The notes beneath the pieces were generated by a model that had not been told where the DNA came from, did no database searches, and worked only from the letters and a program-made list of their open reading frames with translations. Shown piece after piece: positions 6,446 to 6,502 of a DNA stretch of 6,502 nucleotides. This stretch comes from Gammaproteobacteria bacterium (lineage in GTDB: Bacteria > Pseudomonadota > Gammaproteobacteria > Arenicellales > Arenicellaceae). How positions within the stretch are numbered: position 1 is the stretch's first letter; each line of letters begins with the position of its first letter. The stretch lies in the NCBI GenBank assembly GCA_003485905.1, contig DNHK01000075.1, positions 1 through 6,502 of the forward strand, read 5' to 3'. The position numbers and the translations under genes are program-made.

Positions 6446-6479
6446 AATAAAAAACCCGCCCGAAGGCAGGTTTTTTATT
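6446..6479 (-). terminator. Rho-independent terminator of the tRNA-Glu transcript
   Basis: Arms 6446-6460 and 6465-6479 form a 15-bp stem with a four-base loop, ending in a T6 run. Read on the minus strand the loop is C(TTCG)G, the very stable UUCG tetraloop, and the single imperfect position is a G-U pair. Read on the plus strand the same position is a C-A mismatch and the loop is CGAA. The terminator is therefore built for minus-strand transcription, and it begins three bases after the CCA end of the tRNA. The A-run opposite the T-run might allow weaker termination in the other direction, but no plus-strand gene ends here. Confidence 0.9.
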
Positions 6480-6482
6480 AAT

Positions 6483-6502
6483 TGGCGTCCCCAAGGGGAT
6501 TC
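6483..6502 (-). tRNA. tRNA-Glu, 3' end only (gene continues past the right edge)
   Basis: The last 20 bases of a tRNA are seen on the minus strand: the end of the T-loop (GAAT), the 3' T-stem strand CCCCT, the 3' acceptor strand TGGGGAC, discriminator G and an encoded CCA. The implied acceptor 5' strand is GTCCCCA. This matches E. coli tRNA-Glu (which begins GTCCCC and ends GGGGACGCCA) apart from one terminal acceptor pair. The anticodon is outside the window, so the isotype rests on the acceptor and T-arm alone. A terminator follows directly, so this is the last or only gene of its transcript. Confidence 0.85.

Noticed and set aside
6285..6502. Integrated element or attachment-site duplicate next to the tRNA gene
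   Set aside because: tRNA 3' ends are common integration sites, but I see no second copy of the tRNA end, no integrase and no foreign-looking gene in the window.
1..6502. CRISPR array, toxin-antitoxin pair, retron or defence cluster
   Set aside because: No regular repeat-spacer pattern and no matching protein families were seen. Every sizeable gene has a housekeeping or metabolic assignment.

Overview
The window reads as chromosomal core sequence from a gammaproteobacterium with moderate to low GC. The best clues are the yoaA-tsaB gene pair, which is also adjacent in E. coli, a DinB of the E. coli type, an RmlC/RmlD pair close to the enterobacterial and pseudomonad enzymes, and a tRNA-Glu end close to that of E. 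coli. I cannot name a genus. I see no phage, insertion sequence, CRISPR array or defence module.

Layout. Positions 1-3942, minus strand, form one tight gene run read from right to left: rfbC (dTDP-4-dehydrorhamnose 3,5-epimerase), rfbD (dTDP-4-dehydrorhamnose reductase), yoaA (iron-sulphur XPD/DinG-type DNA helicase) and tsaB (tRNA t6A synthesis, cut by the left window edge). The joints are 28 nt, a 29-nt overlap and a 4-nt ATGA overlap, so this is probably one transcription unit. Positions 3943-4121 are a divergent intergenic region with several small inverted repeats and one weak promoter candidate. Positions 4122-5198, plus strand, hold dinB (DNA polymerase IV). It converges, across 33 nt with no recognisable terminator, on a minus-strand gene at 5232-6284 for an exported phosphodiesterase or nucleotide pyrophosphatase of the alkaline phosphatase superfamily. 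Positions 6285-6445 are non-coding and hold a nested inverted repeat. Positions 6446-6479 are a strong terminator, and 6483-6502 are the last 20 bases of a minus-strand tRNA-Glu gene that continues beyond the right edge.

How the genes work together. RfbC and RfbD catalyse the last two steps of dTDP-L-rhamnose synthesis for surface polysaccharide. The first two enzymes (RfbA, RfbB) are not in the window. YoaA and DinB both act on stalled or damaged replication and flank the sugar genes on opposite strands, but no LexA box is visible between the two transcription units. TsaB is a housekeeping tRNA-modification protein. The exported phosphodiesterase has no evident link to the others.

I did not find a clearly new system. 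The points most worth a second look are the mixed rhamnose/repair/tRNA-modification operon, the TTG start of rfbC overlapped by a seven-codon ORF, the structured leader of the phosphodiesterase gene, and the strand-asymmetric tRNA terminator.
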